From assembly GCA_035326705.1 (NCBI GenBank), contig DAOLES010000003.1, forward strand, positions 328,890 through 334,433: a DNA stretch of 5,544 nt, in the 5' to 3' direction. The notes under the pieces were generated by a model that was given only the letters and a program-made list of their open reading frames with translations, made no database searches and had not been told where the DNA came from. The position numbers and the translations under genes were made by a program. This DNA is from Oligoflexia bacterium. GTDB lineage: Bacteria; Bdellovibrionota_G; JALEGL01. Shown here piece after piece: positions 1 through 5,530 of the stretch. Position 1 is the stretch's first letter; the number at the start of each line of letters is the position of its first letter.

Positions 1-6
1 GAGTTT

Positions 7-25
7 TGCTTGGCAGAGCCAAGCA
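7..25. repeat. Perfect 8-bp inverted repeat (hairpin or operator-like) downstream of hbd
   Basis: TGCTTGGC and GCCAAGCA are separated by the 3-base spacer AGA, giving an 8-bp, mostly GC stem about 55 bases past the hbd stop codon. Neither strand has a run of T after the stem: the minus strand continues AAACTC and the plus strand TCTGTCTG. It is therefore not a standard intrinsic terminator. It could be an RNA hairpin at the end of the hbd transcript, or a protein-binding palindrome belonging to a gene beyond the left edge. The repeat is seen directly; its function is unknown. Confidence 0.45.
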
Positions 26-79
26 TCTGTCTGAGCTGCTAGAAAACTTTTTTCTATTTGCAACAGCATTACTTGCATT

Positions 80-928
80 TTATTTCCCCTCATAAGTGTA
101 AAAGCCGCGTCCAGACTTTCTACCCAACAAGCCAGCCTGTACGTATTTTCTTAATAAGGGTGCGGGTCTAAATTTATCTTCACCTAAGCCGGCATGCAAC
201 ACTTCCATAATATAAAGACAGGTATCCAAACCAATAAAGTCAGCCAATTCTAAAGGGCCCATAGGTTGGTTGGTTCCCAATTTCATGGCTGTATCAATAT
301 CTTCTGCTTTGGCAATGCCGCTTTCAAGAGCAAATACTGCCTCATTAATCATAGGGCATAAAATTCTATTCACTAAAAAGCCAGGGAAATCTTCCACGGC
401 AACCGTTTCTTTACCCATCTTTTGCGCTAAGTCAATTACAGTCTTGTAAGTTTCATCCGAAGTCAATAACCCCCGAATCACCTCCACCAGCTTCATAATG
501 GGCACGGGATTCATAAAATGCATACCAATCACTTTATCCGGTCTATTGGTTTGCGCAGCAATTTTGGTAATGGGAATAGATGAGGTGTTGCTGGCTAAAA
601 TACAACTTTTTTGGGTAATTGAATCAAGAGATTTAAAAATTTCAAATTTGATGGTTTCATTTTCTGTTGCAGCTTCAACCACCAAGCCACAGTCAGCAAA
701 AGCTTGCATATCAGTATTTGGATGCACTCTTGCCATAATGGAGTTTTGATCTTCAGAAGAAATTTTTTCTTTTTTGACCAAGCGGCTTAAACTGTTTTCA
801 ATGTTGTTTTTGCCCCAAGCAATTCTATCTTCGCTGACATCATATAACACCACTTCAAAGCCCTGCATGGCCGCAACTTGCGCAATACCAGAACCCATTT
901 GCCCTGCACCAACAACCCCTATTTTCAT
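80..928 (-). CDS. hbd: 3-hydroxybutyryl-CoA dehydrogenase (NAD(P)-dependent, cytosolic)
   Basis: This enzyme interconverts acetoacetyl-CoA and 3-hydroxybutyryl-CoA in butyrate/butanoyl-CoA metabolism or short-chain fatty acid breakdown. At 282 residues it has the usual length of the single-domain-pair bacterial family and is complete. The N-terminal Rossmann fold carries GAGQMG at residues 7-12, and Asp30 at the end of the second strand favours NAD. The family's active-site residues are at their expected spacing: Ser116 in SNTSS, His137 in GMHFMNP, Glu149 in KLVEV and Asn187 in FLVNR. The C-terminal helical dimerisation domain begins near 185 and includes the conserved NQPMGPLELADFIGLD stretch. 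The start is supported by GAGGAG at 937-942, 8 bases before the ATG. It is divergent from the exported-protein gene at 1167. Its substrate is the product of the thiolase encoded at 3022-4194. PaaH/FadB-like dehydrogenases are close relatives, so the exact pathway is inferred; the enzyme class is secure. Confidence 0.96.
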   Translation of the reverse strand: MKIGVVGAGQMGSGIAQVAAMQGFEVVLYDVSEDRIAWGKNNIENSLSRLVKKEKISSEDQNSIMARVHPNTDMQAFADCGLVVEAATENETIKFEIFKSLDSITQKSCILASNTSSIPITKIAAQTNRPDKVIGMHFMNPVPIMKLVEVIRGLLTSDETYKTVIDLAQKMGKETVAVEDFPGFLVNRILCPMINEAVFALESGIAKAEDIDTAMKLGTNQPMGPLELADFIGLDTCLYIMEVLHAGLGEDKFRPAPLLRKYVQAGLLGRKSGRGFYTYEGK

Positions 929-936
929 TTTTGCTG

Positions 937-966
937 CTCCTCAAATTTAAAATTCAAATAATAACA
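937..966 (-). promoter_or_regulatory. Putative extended -10 promoter and ribosome binding site of hbd
   Basis: Read on the minus strand, TGTTATTAT at 966-958 matches an extended -10 element (TGn followed by TATTAT, five of six to consensus). No good -35 hexamer lies 16-18 bases upstream, which extended -10 promoters tolerate. Transcription would start near 951, leaving a leader of about 22 bases that contains the strong GAGGAG site (937-942). A weaker alternative, TTGCAT-17-TATATG, lies further upstream at about 1059-1031. The ribosome binding site is clear; the promoter is a motif-based guess. Confidence 0.4.
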
Positions 967-1106
967 CCCAAACACTTCTAAGAGTCTATGATCACATACT
1001 CCATATTCATCCATAAAAACGCCTGATACTCATATAAATTGAAATAATAAAAAATGCAAAATAGACTGGCATCCTATTCATTATTATTAACGTAAAAGAT
1101 TGCAAC

Positions 1107-1136
1107 TTGACTTTTTAAGACTGCTTAACGTATATC
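1107..1136 (+). promoter_or_regulatory. Putative sigma-70-type promoter of the exported-protein gene
   Basis: TTGACT (1107-1112, five of six to the -35 consensus) is followed after 18 bases by TATATC (1131-1136, four of six to the -10 consensus). Transcription would begin near 1143, giving a short leader of about 24 bases. That leader carries the ribosome binding site AAGGGGA (1154-1160), 6 bases before the ATG at 1167. The placement fits a monocistronic gene divergent from hbd. Confidence 0.5.
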
Positions 1137-1166
1137 TCTGACTCAACTCAAAAAAGGGGAATTACC

Positions 1167-1817
1167 ATGTTAAAAAACCATAAAAAAACTATTCTATTAA
1201 CATTTTCTACGCTTCTTTTTAGCTTTAACGTTTTATCTCAATCTTATGAAAACTATGTTGCGCAAAATGAAACATGCATTGACCTTGCCTCTTCAATTAG
1301 AGAAATCCGAACCGTTTCAGCTACCTATGAAGGCTCTGTTAAGGCTTTATTTATTAACCGCCCTGGAACAAATCCTCTTTATGCCGGACAACTGCATAGC
1401 CAACAAGCCTTTACCAACCATATTAACTCTATCAACGGAGTAAACATTGCTCAAACTAAGTATGTAGATAACTTTAATCAAATCAACTACAACCCAGATA
1501 AAGTTTATGGTTACAGCTACAAGACAACCTCTGATTCAGATCAATCGGCTGCTTTTGCATTGCCCGCTGATACCAAAGAATTCACCTTTGCAGTCCGTAA
1601 CCCAGATTCACCTCTGATTTGTCACTGTGTATTTGTAGAAGAAAGAAGTCAACTCAGCTGTGATTCATGGCACGGTGAATTGGATAAGATCCAAGCTGAG
1701 TACAATACCCGCATGCAGGACTATCAACGCTTAAACAATAGCTTTAGTAGAATACGTTTTTTTAATCCAGAAGATGAACATGAAAAACGTAAAGCACCCA
1801 AAGTCCGCAATCCTTGA
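1167..1817 (+). CDS. Exported protein of unknown function with four cysteines
   Basis: I do not recognise the family of this 216-residue protein. The N-terminus is a clear Sec signal peptide: a basic n-region (KNHKK, 4-7 region), a hydrophobic core from about 8 to 22, and a probable signal peptidase I site after VLS at 24, leaving a mature protein that starts QSYEN. There is no lipobox cysteine and no second membrane segment, so a periplasmic or secreted location is likely. The mature part has four cysteines (37, 152, 154, 165), three of them clustered in a CHC-x10-C pattern, which could form two disulfides. Residues 168-195 look like an amphipathic helix, and the C-terminus is charged and basic (about 203-214). 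The start is supported by AAGGGGA 6 bases upstream. It is the only plus-strand gene of the window, divergent from hbd and convergent with the 249-residue gene. The coding assignment is strong; the function is unknown. Confidence 0.85.
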   Translation: MLKNHKKTILLTFSTLLFSFNVLSQSYENYVAQNETCIDLASSIREIRTVSATYEGSVKALFINRPGTNPLYAGQLHSQQAFTNHINSINGVNIAQTKYVDNFNQINYNPDKVYGYSYKTTSDSDQSAAFALPADTKEFTFAVRNPDSPLICHCVFVEERSQLSCDSWHGELDKIQAEYNTRMQDYQRLNNSFSRIRFFNPEDEHEKRKAPKVRNP

Positions 1818-1853
1818 GCTTATTTGGTCTTGACAAATTGCCTTGAATTTTTA

Positions 1854-2051
1854 TCAAAAACTTTTTGATGTCACTATAGAATGCCATATGTCTATTGGCT
1901 TAGGGTGTGAGTTAAACTGAGTTGTAGTAGAAGCTCGACCAGCTATGGCAATGGTATCCCCGTTCATATGCTTATCCTCATTTGAATTGTCCATCATATC
2001 ATTAATCTCAAGTATCGCCTTGCTTACTTGAGGACTGTCAGGTTTATCGAT
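1854..2051 (-). pseudogene. Possible gene fragment or small ORF (65 open codons)
   Basis: On the minus strand, the frame from the in-frame TAG at 2054-2052 to the TGA at 1856-1854 is open for 65 codons in an AT-rich region where stops should be frequent. The only ATG pair is at 1997-1992, giving a 47-residue product that starts MMDNSNEDKH and ends IVTSKSF. The best ribosome binding site is only GAG about 9 bases upstream. The composition is balanced and soluble, like ordinary protein. The open frame continues upstream of the ATG for about 18 codons, which suggests the C-terminal remnant of a longer gene more than an intact small gene. No family is recognised. It ends upstream almost exactly at the left arm of the inverted repeat at 2040-2053. 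A chance open frame cannot be excluded. Confidence 0.3.
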
Positions 2052-2149
2052 CTAAAACAATTAATCTCAGTTACTTTTTAAAACACACTTCAAAAAGTTA
2101 AGTGCCTACACTTTAATAGCGCTTAATCGGAAGGAGATTTGATAAACCT
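2040..2149. repeat. Imperfect inverted repeat bounding a 110-base non-coding segment
   Basis: AGGTTTATCGATCT at 2040-2053 reappears on the other strand as AGGTTTATCAAATCT (plus positions 2149-2135). That is nine identical outer bases, then a one-base length difference, then ATCT. The arms face each other as the ends of a miniature element would, with the hairpin at 2098-2116 inside. No target-site duplication is visible outside the arms, and the arms are short, so the mobile-element reading is weak. The repeat itself is seen directly. Confidence 0.3.
2092..2116 (-). terminator. Weak intrinsic terminator candidate for the 249-residue gene
   Basis: Read on the minus strand, TTAAAGTG, the loop TAGG and CACTTAA form a 7-bp stem with one bulged base, followed after a C by TTTTT (plus 2096-2092). 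It lies about 60 bases past the gene's stop codon. The stem is AT-rich, so termination would be inefficient. A second imperfect hairpin closer to the stop (about 2133-2161, GGAG..CTCC arms) lacks a T run. Confidence 0.35.
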
Positions 2150-2175
2150 ATCTCAAACTCCAAATAATAAAATAT

Positions 2176-2925
2176 TTAAGAATTAATGCACTGTTGTAAA
2201 ATTAAATTTTGTTCATTGTAAAGCTTCCCATGTGCATTGGCTATTGTACTGTGCATGTCTAAAAACGATCCCATACGATGCACCAAGGGTATATTTCTCA
2301 ATGAGCTTAGAATCTGATAGGCGTCTTTATCCATTAACTCTGGATACCAAAAGGCTGAATCGGATGTTCCAGGGGTGGCTTGAATATGTTCTAAAGCATC
2401 CTTAAAACATTGCTGTATATATTTTTTTGAATCCTCAAAAAATAAGTTTTCTGGCATAGCTTTGTATTGTTCTAAAGCATCTTTGTACAATTCAAGGGTA
2501 TCTTGCTTTAAAGCATCGATGTTAGCTTTAATTGCCGTTAAAACAATATCAACCTTACCAATATACTGATAGCGTATACTCAATAAATCCTCACCATGGG
2601 CGCCGGTTATTTTCCAAAAACTGCTATGATTTTCATAAACAAGTGCTAAATACAAAAAACCTTTATCTTGATAAACCATTGGATTAGACATTGTTTTTAA
2701 ATCCCCATCAAAGCCAACGTAACATAAAACATCGTTAACCTTTTGCGATTTGATGAATTGGGCAAAATCTATCAGTGACTGCGCAACAACATAATTATCC
2801 GCTAAAAACGTACAAGAGTTAATCTTTTCTGACAATAAAGCATTATCAAATTTAAAATGATTTTTTATATAGGCTCGTAAAATAGGAACAATATTCCAAT
2901 GAACTATGGCTTCCAATGACTGCAT
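2176..2925 (-). CDS. Protein of unknown function, 249 residues, probably cytosolic
   Basis: I do not recognise this family. There is no signal peptide and no membrane segment. The N-terminal 60 residues look helical. Residues 65-130 alternate hydrophobic and polar positions like a beta-rich domain (LCYVGFDGD, FLYLALVYE, FWKITGA). Residues 130-183 are strongly helical and carry three DAL motifs (137, 149, 176). Two of these sit in a 12-residue near-repeat, YKDALEQYKAMP (147-158) and FKDALEHIQATP (174-185), spaced 27 residues apart. At DNA level the repeat keeps 14 identical bases (2387-2400 and 2468-2481), so it may be a recent duplication or a two-helix repeat. The C-terminal 60 residues are mixed. 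The ATG at 2925 has no convincing Shine-Dalgarno sequence; a palindrome lies just upstream instead. It is on the thiolase strand, 96 bases downstream, so read-through expression is possible. Base composition resembles the neighbours. Coding status is well supported by length; the role is unknown. Confidence 0.8.
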   Translation of the reverse strand: MQSLEAIVHWNIVPILRAYIKNHFKFDNALLSEKINSCTFLADNYVVAQSLIDFAQFIKSQKVNDVLCYVGFDGDLKTMSNPMVYQDKGFLYLALVYENHSSFWKITGAHGEDLLSIRYQYIGKVDIVLTAIKANIDALKQDTLELYKDALEQYKAMPENLFFEDSKKYIQQCFKDALEHIQATPGTSDSAFWYPELMDKDAYQILSSLRNIPLVHRMGSFLDMHSTIANAHGKLYNEQNLILQQCINS

Positions 2926-2930
2926 ATTTT

Positions 2931-2998
2931 TATTTAGGATAACCTAAATACGCTAAAAAACAAACCCTATGGTGCTTTAGCCTAAACAGTTTAGTATA
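2931..2998 (-). promoter_or_regulatory. Putative promoter and palindromic leader of the 249-residue gene
   Basis: On the minus strand, TATACT (plus 2998-2993) matches the -10 consensus at five of six positions but has no good -35. Two palindromes follow. CTAAAC-A-GTTTAG (2982-2994) overlaps this -10. TATTTAGG-ATAA-CCTAAATA (2931-2950), a perfect 8-bp repeat, lies 5 bases upstream of the start codon. Both are built from the same CCTAAA/TTTAG core, which also occurs at 2976-2986. The arrangement would suit a repressor operator pair, or a leader hairpin that limits ribosome access, which fits the missing Shine-Dalgarno sequence. The repeats are seen; regulation is inferred. Confidence 0.35.
2955..2980 (-). 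terminator. Weak terminator candidate after the thiolase gene
   Basis: On the minus strand, about 40 bases past the thiolase stop, a short imperfect stem (AAA..CC paired with GG.TTT around ATA) runs into TTTGTTTTTT. The T tract is good and the stem is poor, so termination would be partial at best. The element overlaps the leader proposed for the 249-residue gene. Confidence 0.22.
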
Positions 2999-3021
2999 TA
3001 AAGTACGATTGAATATCTCTA

Positions 3022-4194
3022 TTATATTTGTACAGCCAAAGCCACCGCTTCGCCGCCGCCAATGCACAAGCTAGCAATACCTTTTTTAAGCTTGTTTTGC
3101 TTTAGATGATGCAAAAGCGTAACCAAGATCCTAGATCCACTGGCGCCAATTGGATGTCCCATGGCCACTGCTCCACCTCTTGGATTAACTTTAGACATAT
3201 CCAGACCCAACTGCTCACTCACAGCCAATGAAACCAAAGAAAAAGCTTCATTGATTTCATAACTATCCACATCATCTTTGGTCCAAGATAGTTTTTTATG
3301 AAGTGCCTCTACAGCATCTGCTGGGGCCATAGTAAACCACTCAGGTTCCCTTGCTGCTTGTGTACTTCCTTGAATCACAGCCATGTAAGGGATATTGTTT
3401 TTTTCACACCATGCTTTACTGGCCAACACAACGGCTGCTGCACCATCATTGATGTTAGAGGCATTGGCTGCGGTTACCGTTCCTTCTTTATCAAAAGCAG
3501 GTCTTAATGTGGCAAACTTATCAAACCTTGCTTTATCAATATCTTCATCTCTATCAATGATGAAGGTTTCTTTTCTTTGTTGAATTTCTATAGGAATAAT
3601 TTCATCTTTAAACAAGCCATCATTGCTGGCTTTTTGGGCTCTCTCATAACTACTTTTAGCATAGGCATCTTGCTGCTCACGACTAATGTTTTTTTCTTTG
3701 GCACACAGCTCTCCGGCTTGACCCATATGAAAATCATTGTAAACATCCCACAAACCATCGTGCAACAAAGTATCTGTTATTTTTGTATGCCCTAGTTTTT
3801 GTCCCTGGCGCATTTGCATGGCGTGCGGGGCATTGGACATGCTTTCCATCCCTCCTGCAACAACAACATTGGCATCCCCACAACGAATGGCCTGACTGGC
3901 CATCATGACTGACTTTAAGCCAGAGCCACACACTTTACCTATGGTGGTACATGGAACATGTTTAGGAAGACCGGCAAAAATAGCGGCTTGTCTGGCTGGG
4001 GCTTGCCCCACAGCTGCAGTCAAAACATTGCCCATAATAACTTCATCTATTTGATCTTTATTGATACCTGCTTTATCCACTGCTGCTGCAATGGCTTTTG
4101 CTCCCAATTGCGGTGCTGTTAAAGAGGACAGTGCGCCTAAAAAACTTCCAATTGGGGTTCTTACTGCACTTACAATACATACTTCTTGTGTCAT
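3022..4194 (-). CDS. Acetyl-CoA C-acetyltransferase (biosynthetic-type thiolase)
   Basis: This cytosolic enzyme condenses two acetyl-CoA into acetoacetyl-CoA, or runs in reverse (EC 2.3.1.9), as the entry step to butanoyl-CoA, 3-hydroxybutyrate or ketone-body metabolism. At 390 residues it matches the usual 390-395 of AtoB/PhaA/ThlA proteins and is complete. The N-terminal half carries VSAVRTPIGSF (8-18) and the acyl-accepting Cys89 in KVCGSG, followed by AGGMESMSNAPH (113-124). The C-terminal half carries NEAF (315-318), His347 in GGAVAMGHPIGASG (340-353) and the catalytic Cys377 in CIGGG. HMGQAGE at 156-162 resembles the loop of short-chain biosynthetic thiolases. The ATG is preceded by AGAGG 6 bases upstream, and the gene starts 23 bases after secG, so it probably belongs to the tpiA-secG transcript. 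The product feeds the dehydrogenase encoded at 80-928. Which symbol applies (atoB, thlA or phaA) cannot be told from sequence alone, so none is given. Confidence 0.96.
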   Translation of the reverse strand: MTQEVCIVSAVRTPIGSFLGALSSLTAPQLGAKAIAAAVDKAGINKDQIDEVIMGNVLTAAVGQAPARQAAIFAGLPKHVPCTTIGKVCGSGLKSVMMASQAIRCGDANVVVAGGMESMSNAPHAMQMRQGQKLGHTKITDTLLHDGLWDVYNDFHMGQAGELCAKEKNISREQQDAYAKSSYERAQKASNDGLFKDEIIPIEIQQRKETFIIDRDEDIDKARFDKFATLRPAFDKEGTVTAANASNINDGAAAVVLASKAWCEKNNIPYMAVIQGSTQAAREPEWFTMAPADAVEALHKKLSWTKDDVDSYEINEAFSLVSLAVSEQLGLDMSKVNPRGGAVAMGHPIGASGSRILVTLLHHLKQNKLKKGIASLCIGGGEAVALAVQI

Positions 4195-4217
4195 TGACGG
4201 CCTCTTTTCTTTGGGTT

Positions 4218-4766
4218 TTAATTATTTTTTTCTGTGTCGGTTGCTTCTTCCACTTTTTTTGCAGCTTCATTGACTGTTTTTGTTACCGCTTCTTTCACTT
4301 CTTGTGCTGTCTCTTTGCCTGCTTGGGTAGCTTTATCCACCACAACTTTACCTTGTTCAACAATTTCATCACTTGCTGCGCTTCCCGCCTCAATTGCTTC
4401 TTTTGCTGCAGCTTTAACATCTTCTGCCACTTCTTTGGCATCTTCACTTACACCAGCGGCTGTACTTTCTGCTGTTTTTTCCAACACTTCGCTAGGCGTC
4501 GCAGAAGACTCAGTTCCATCAAACACCGTTTGATTGGCTTGTTGAGAAGAAAAGTAAACCAAACTTAAACTGGTAACCATAAAAATAACCGCACAACTCG
4601 TGGTTAATTTACTTAAAAAACTGGCTGCACCTCTAGCACCAAAAACCGCAGACTGCCCACCACCTAATGCTGCACCAGCATCAGCGCCTTTACCATGTTG
4701 CAACAATACAATAATAATCAACAATAAACATACTGCGATATGTACAAATGAAACTAATCCCATCAT
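4218..4766 (-). CDS. secG: SecG, preprotein translocase subunit, with a long Ala/Glu/Lys-rich C-terminal tail
   Basis: SecG is the small inner-membrane subunit of the SecYEG channel and assists SecA-driven export. Two membrane segments are evident, at about 5-23 and 55-74. They flank the family's signature loop, which includes LLQHGKGADAGAALGGG (21-37), then VFGARGAASFLSKLT (41-55). Typical SecG proteins have about 75-120 residues; this one has 182. Residues from about 76 to the end form a low-complexity tail rich in Ala, Glu, Lys, Thr and Val with almost no aromatics (for example KEVAEDVKAAAKEAIEAG, 111-128), expected to be amphipathic helix resembling LEA or apolipoprotein-like sequence. 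With the usual SecG topology (both ends outside the cytosol) the tail would be periplasmic. The first of two adjacent ATGs is favoured because GGAG at 4777-4780 is 10 bases upstream. The gene begins 2 bases after tpiA, so the two are almost certainly co-transcribed and perhaps translationally coupled. The core identification is firm; the tail's role is unknown. Confidence 0.93.
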   Translation of the reverse strand: MMGLVSFVHIAVCLLLIIIVLLQHGKGADAGAALGGGQSAVFGARGAASFLSKLTTSCAVIFMVTSLSLVYFSSQQANQTVFDGTESSATPSEVLEKTAESTAAGVSEDAKEVAEDVKAAAKEAIEAGSAASDEIVEQGKVVVDKATQAGKETAQEVKEAVTKTVNEAAKKVEEATDTEKNN

Positions 4767-4768
4767 AA

Positions 4769-5530
4769 CTATTTATCTCCATACTTGACAATGCTTGTAA
4801 AATGCTTGGCATCTAAACTCGCTCCACCCACCAAAGCACCATCTATGTTTTCTTGACCCATCAATAAGCCAATATTATCCTGGTTTACAGACCCTCCATA
4901 CAGGATTCTTACACTGTTGGCTACATCCTTTGTAAAGATTACTGCAAGTTTTTCCCTAATAAAGGCGTGGATTTTATCTGCCCACTCTGGTGTAGCAGCT
5001 CTACCTGTTCCAATGGCCCATACTGGTTCATAGGCTATCAATAATCGGAAACCTTCCGCATTGCTTAAGCCACGCAGTGCATTTTGCAACTGATGCTCAA
5101 TCACATCAAAGCTTTGCCCTGCCTGATTTTGTTCATCGTTTTCACCTACACAGTAAATAGGAATCAAACCATGCTCCAAGGCCGCTTTAATCTTCTTGGT
5201 CAAAGCTTGTTCATTTTCAGCGTACATTTGCCGGCGTTCGCTGTGCCCTAAAATAACATAATCACAGCCCACCTCTTCAAGCATTCTGGGCGAAACTTCC
5301 CCCGTAAATGCTCCTGAATCTTGATCGTGCATGTTTTGTGCACCTACAAACACTGATACTTCTTGTAAAACCAATTCTAACGCAGATAAGCTGGTAAACG
5401 GTGGACAGACAACAATTTCATGCTCTTGCTTACCTGAAAGTAAGTTTTTTAATTCTGTAGCACAACGAATAGACTCTGATACTGTCTTATTCATTTTCCA
5501 ATTGGCTACAAATACTTTTCTTCTTTGCAT
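4769..5530 (-). CDS. tpiA: Triosephosphate isomerase
   Basis: This cytosolic enzyme interconverts dihydroxyacetone phosphate and glyceraldehyde 3-phosphate in glycolysis and gluconeogenesis. At 253 residues it is the normal length for the TIM-barrel family. The N-terminal NWKMN gives Asn10 and the substrate-binding Lys12. ILGHSERR supplies the electrophile His96, and AYEPVWAIGTG supplies the base Glu168 and the mobile loop 6 (169-176). YGGSV (211-215) and GALVGGASL (231-239) form the phosphate-binding loops. Position 9 is Ala where most family members have Gly (GNWKMN), a minor change. Upstream of the ATG only 14 bases are visible; GGAAG at 5540-5544, 9 bases away, is a plausible but partial ribosome binding site. 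It is the first visible gene of the tpiA-secG-thiolase run. In many bacteria tpiA and secG are adjacent, and gap-pgk often precedes tpiA, so glycolytic genes may lie beyond the right edge. Confidence 0.98.
   Translation of the reverse strand: MQRRKVFVANWKMNKTVSESIRCATELKNLLSGKQEHEIVVCPPFTSLSALELVLQEVSVFVGAQNMHDQDSGAFTGEVSPRMLEEVGCDYVILGHSERRQMYAENEQALTKKIKAALEHGLIPIYCVGENDEQNQAGQSFDVIEHQLQNALRGLSNAEGFRLLIAYEPVWAIGTGRAATPEWADKIHAFIREKLAVIFTKDVANSVRILYGGSVNQDNIGLLMGQENIDGALVGGASLDAKHFTSIVKYGDK

Larger units (their letters stand above)
1818..2175. other. Intergenic accessory stretch between two convergent orphan genes
   Basis: These 358 bases hold no confident gene. From left to right they contain an AT-only 17-base palindrome (1853-1869), a minus-strand open stretch that may be a gene fragment (1854-2051), two copies of ATTAATCTCA (2001-2010 and 2060-2069), an imperfect inverted repeat at 2040-2053 and 2135-2149, and a terminator-like hairpin (2092-2116). 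The part right of about 2055 has stop codons in every minus-strand frame and looks non-coding. The mixture suggests eroded sequence. Confidence 0.6.

Noticed and set aside
1830..1857. Perfect TTGACA followed after 16 bases by TATCAA on the plus strand
   Set aside because: It looks like a promoter, but no plus-strand gene or RNA structure follows before the convergent 249-residue gene. A chance match in AT-rich DNA is likely.
1853..1869. 17-base palindrome ATCAAAAA-C-TTTTTGAT considered as a terminator of the exported-protein gene
   Set aside because: The stem is almost all AT with a one-base loop and no following T run on either strand, so it would be a poor terminator.
1945..2031. Plus-strand 28-codon hydrophobic ORF that could pass for a small membrane peptide
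   Set aside because: It has no ribosome binding site and lies opposite the longer minus-strand open stretch, so it is most simply its complement.
2131..2175. AAGGAG on the plus strand followed by a TTG codon, as a possible small gene
   Set aside because: The spacing to TTG is only about three bases and the frame closes after about 15 codons.
2931..2995. Repeated CCTAAA motifs considered as a CRISPR or telomere-like array
   Set aside because: The copies are six bases long, occur in both orientations at uneven spacing and have no spacers, so a regulatory palindrome cluster is the better reading.
4098..4568. Plus-strand open frame of 156 codons opposite secG and the start of the thiolase gene
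   Set aside because: It runs antisense to two firmly identified genes. Its odd composition, rich in Cys and Phe, is the complement of the Ala/Glu/Lys-rich SecG tail, as is that of the 99-codon Ser/Thr/Ala-rich frame at 4234-4533.
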